A stretch of 7,673 nucleotides of DNA from JAZGBC01 sp036444495 (GTDB taxonomy: Bacteria; Pseudomonadota; Alphaproteobacteria; Kiloniellales; J153): the NCBI GenBank assembly GCA_036444495.1, contig JAZGBC010000068.1:1-7673 (forward strand). The letters are read 5' to 3'. Below are positions 5,998 to 7,673 of the stretch, in pieces. Each line of letters starts with the position of its first letter. The stretch's first letter is position 1. Below the pieces are notes generated by a model. That model worked only from the letters and a program-made list of their open reading frames with translations. It did no database searches and was not told the origin of the DNA. The position numbers and the translations under genes were made by a program.

Positions 5998-6028
5998 AAA
6001 AAGGAAACGGCGGCCGATCCGGCCGCCG
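5998..6028 (-). terminator. Intrinsic terminator of the DegP-type protease gene
   Basis: CGGCGGCCG (6008-6016) and CGGCCGCCG (6020-6028) form a perfect 9-bp GC-only stem with a 3-base loop. On the minus strand it is followed directly by TTTCCTTTTT (6007 down to 5998), a U-rich tail as expected of a Rho-independent terminator. It starts 26 bases after the protease stop. In the plus direction the sequence after the stem is not T-rich, so it would serve serB only weakly. Confidence 0.8.
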
Positions 6029-6054
6029 CCTCGCTGTCGATCCTTAAGTAAAGT

Positions 6055-7533
6055 TCAACTCTTGTCGATGCGCACGGCGATCCACTGGAAGTCGCCCTCG
6101 CGGAAGACCAGGAGCGTGACCACGCGGTAGCCCTCGTCCTTGGCCTTCTTGACCCGATCGGCGACCTCGGCGGGGCTGCGCACCTCCTCCTGGTCGATCT
6201 CGACGATGACATCGCCGGGCTTGAGGCCCTTCTCCGCGCCCGAACCCGCCGAATCGACATCGGTGATCACCACCCCGTCGGTCTTTTCGCCCAAGCCGAA
6301 GCGCTCGCGCAGCTCCGCCGTGAGCTTGCCGAGACGCAGGCCGAGATCGGGCACCTCGCTGCTTTCGGGCTCATCCTGGCCCGGTCCCTCGGTCACGGCC
6401 GCGACCCGCTCGTCCTCCAGCTCGCCCAGCCTGACCTTGAGCGCGACCTCCTTGCCCTTGCGCCAGACGACCACATCGACGTCCTTGCCGATCGGCGTCT
6501 CCGCCACCATGCGCGGCAGCTTGCGCATATCGGTTACCTTGCGCCCGTCGAACCTGAGAACCACGTCGCCCTGCTGGATTCCCGCTTTCTCCGCCGGGCC
6601 GCCCTCGGAAACGGAGGCGACCAGCGCGCCGCGCGGATCGCCCAGGCGCAGGCCCTCGGCAAGCTCCTCGGTCACGGTCTGGATGCGCACGCCCAGCCAG
6701 CCGCGGCGCACCTCACCGTGCTCGCGCAGCTGCGCGATCACGTTCCTGGCCAGGGCCGAGGGTATGGCGAAGCCGATGCCGATCGAGCCGCCCGAGGGCG
6801 AGAAGATCGCCGTGTTGACGCCGACGACCTCGCCGTCCAGGTTGAACATGGGACCGCCGGAATTGCCCCGGTTGATGGCCGCGTCGGTCTGAATGAAATC
6901 GTCGTAGGGGCCGGAGTTGATATCGCGCTGCCGCGCCGAGACGATGCCCGCGCTTACCGAGCCGCCCAGACCGAAGGGATTGCCGATCGCGATCACCCAG
7001 TCGCCGATCCGGGTCTTTTCCGAATCGCCCCAGGAGGTCGCGGGCAGCGGTTTGTCCGTTTCCACCTTGAGCAGGGCCAGGTCGGTCTTCTTGTCGCTGC
7101 CGACCAGCGTGGCCTTGAGCAAGATGTCGTCTGCCAAGCGCACGGTAATCTCGTCGGCCCCGTCGATGACGTGCTGGTTGGTCACGACGTAGCCGCTGGA
7201 GTCGATGATGAACCCGGAGCCGAGCGAAGAGGCCTTGCGCCGCTCCTGCGGCGGGGGCTGGCCGCCGCGGCGCTCGAAGAATTCCTTGAAGAACTCCTCG
7301 AACTCCTCGCCCCGGCGGGATTCGATAACCTGGGTGGTGGCGATATTGACCACGGTGGGCAGCAGCCGTTCCGCCAGATCGGCGAAACTCTCCGGCGCAC
7401 CGCGCGCCTGGACGGCCGCGGACCAGAAGGTCAAGGCCATGATAAGAGCCAGCGCCGCGAGGCCGCGCAACAGTGGAATTCGTGGAAGCGGACCGCCCGC
7501 CGTCCGGCGAGGATCAATGGTCAACTGCGTCAC
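6055..7533 (-). CDS. degP: DegP/Do-family periplasmic serine endoprotease
   Basis: HtrA-type envelope quality-control protease/chaperone of 492 residues. A basic N-terminus and hydrophobic segment (about 20-40) form a signal peptide, with likely cleavage after Ala-Val-Gln-Ala at 43. The trypsin-like domain has His121 in TNQHVI, Asp151 in KTDLALLK and Ser225 in GNSGGP, the full catalytic triad. An acidic/aromatic loop rich in Glu and Phe (75-90), then a Pro-rich stretch, corresponds to the LA loop region. PDZ1 begins at GWLGVRIQ (278) and runs to about 372. An acidic linker follows, and PDZ2 spans about 395-490. The start is GTG at 7533, chosen because GGAG (7543-7546) precedes it by nine bases and because the next in-frame ATG (residue 32) would remove most of the signal peptide. 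DegP versus DegQ/MucD naming cannot be settled here. Confidence 0.94.
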   Translation of the reverse strand: MTQLTIDPRRTAGGPLPRIPLLRGLAALALIMALTFWSAAVQARGAPESFADLAERLLPTVVNIATTQVIESRRGEEFEEFFKEFFERRGGQPPPQERRKASSLGSGFIIDSSGYVVTNQHVIDGADEITVRLADDILLKATLVGSDKKTDLALLKVETDKPLPATSWGDSEKTRIGDWVIAIGNPFGLGGSVSAGIVSARQRDINSGPYDDFIQTDAAINRGNSGGPMFNLDGEVVGVNTAIFSPSGGSIGIGFAIPSALARNVIAQLREHGEVRRGWLGVRIQTVTEELAEGLRLGDPRGALVASVSEGGPAEKAGIQQGDVVLRFDGRKVTDMRKLPRMVAETPIGKDVDVVVWRKGKEVALKVRLGELEDERVAAVTEGPGQDEPESSEVPDLGLRLGKLTAELRERFGLGEKTDGVVITDVDSAGSGAEKGLKPGDVIVEIDQEEVRSPAEVADRVKKAKDEGYRVVTLLVFREGDFQWIAVRIDKS

Positions 7534-7542
7534 CTTCTATTT

Positions 7543-7546
7543 CTCC
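7543..7546 (-). promoter_or_regulatory. Ribosome binding site deciding the GTG start of degP
   Basis: The minus strand reads ATGGAGAAATAGAAG immediately before the GTG. GGAG lies nine bases upstream of the start. The ATG that overlaps it opens only a three-codon frame (Met-Glu-Lys-stop), so it cannot be the protease start. Confidence 0.6.
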
Positions 7547-7552
7547 ATGATT

Positions 7553-7580
7553 TGGCGCCGCTCCGCAGCGGAGGGCGCCA
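7553..7580 (-). promoter_or_regulatory. Long stem-loop in the degP 5' leader
   Basis: TGGCGCC (7553-7559) pairs with GGCGCCA (7574-7580), and CTCCG (7561-7565) pairs with CGGAG (7569-7573). Together they make a 12-bp stem with one bulged G (7560) and a 3-base loop. It ends 19 bases before the GTG start and leaves the ribosome binding site outside the stem. No U-tract follows on the minus strand, so it is not a typical terminator. Possible roles are mRNA stabilisation, temperature- or stress-dependent control, or a protein-binding dyad. Confidence 0.5.
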
Positions 7581-7613
7581 GTCGAATTCGCGCTCACAAC
7601 TGTTTGTATACCG

Positions 7614-7642
7614 ATTTGGGGCGAGTCGTCCCCTTGTTCAAG
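7614..7642 (-). promoter_or_regulatory. Candidate heat-shock (RpoH/sigma-32) promoter of degP
   Basis: On the minus strand CTTGAA (7637-7642) is followed after 15 bases by CCCCAAAT (7614-7621). This resembles the known sigma-32 consensus (CTTGAA, about 13-17 bases, CCCCATNT), with a perfect -35 core and one mismatch in the -10. Transcription would start near 7607, giving a leader of about 74 bases that includes the stem-loop at 7553-7580. No good housekeeping promoter was seen here: TATACA (7605-7610) lacks a matching -35. The match is by eye, but its place before an envelope protease makes it plausible. Confidence 0.5.
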
Positions 7643-7673
7643 CATCCGTTTCGTCCCAATGATGCCGCGTGAT

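Noticed and set aside
7537..7548. A three-codon upstream frame (Met-Glu-Lys-stop) overlapping the degP ribosome binding site as a regulatory uORF
   Set aside because: It has no ribosome binding site of its own that I can see and is short enough to occur by chance.
7514..7645. A 43-codon minus-strand frame overlapping the degP start, possibly a leader gene or the end of an hflC-like gene
   Set aside because: The protein resembles nothing I know and does not look like an HflC C-terminus. The frame covers the promoter candidate and stem-loop, and it would overlap the well-supported GTG start.
6718..7662. A 314-codon plus-strand frame opposite the protease gene
   Set aside because: It is antisense to the trypsin domain and signal peptide of the DegP-type protease, with no motifs and shadow-like composition.

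Overview
The window reads as a stretch of core chromosome from a high-GC alphaproteobacterium, probably near Rhodospirillales. This rests on three things: strong GC bias at third codon positions; the acetolactate synthase large subunit carrying GEAS instead of the usual GDGS thiamine-diphosphate motif, a form I recall from alphaproteobacteria; and SerB carrying DMEST instead of DMDST. The taxonomic placement is inference from memory of these families. I see no mobile element, CRISPR array, tRNA or rRNA, and no defence or biosynthetic island.

Layout, left to right. (1) 3-431 (+): the 3' part of a hemerythrin-like HHE-domain gene, cut by the window edge. (2) 444-3942 (-): a branched-chain amino acid block transcribed right to left as ilvB (2176-3942), ilvH (1566-2081) and ilvC (444-1463). 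These encode both acetolactate synthase subunits and ketol-acid reductoisomerase, the first two steps shared by valine, leucine and isoleucine synthesis. (3) 4068-5045 (-): miaA, the tRNA A37 dimethylallyltransferase, directly upstream of ilvB on the same strand. (4) 5091-5987 (+): serB, phosphoserine phosphatase, divergent from miaA across only 45 bp. (5) 6055-7533 (-): a periplasmic DegP/Do-type serine protease, convergent with serB, with an intrinsic terminator between them. (6) 7534-7673: the protease promoter and leader region.

The gene content is ordinary housekeeping and I do not find a new system. The points worth a second look are regulatory. There is a heat-shock (RpoH-like) promoter candidate plus a long stem-loop ahead of the protease. 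The miaA/serB gap has a perfect 8-bp dyad whose loop holds a -10-like box, placed so that serB may be transcribed without a leader. The ilvB leader has a plausible promoter and several stem-loops but no recognisable leader peptide, and the ilvH-ilvC gap contains a perfect 10-bp stem-loop. The last part of miaA is a sharp A+T-rich patch. All promoter and RNA-structure calls come from reading the sequence by eye and were not computed.
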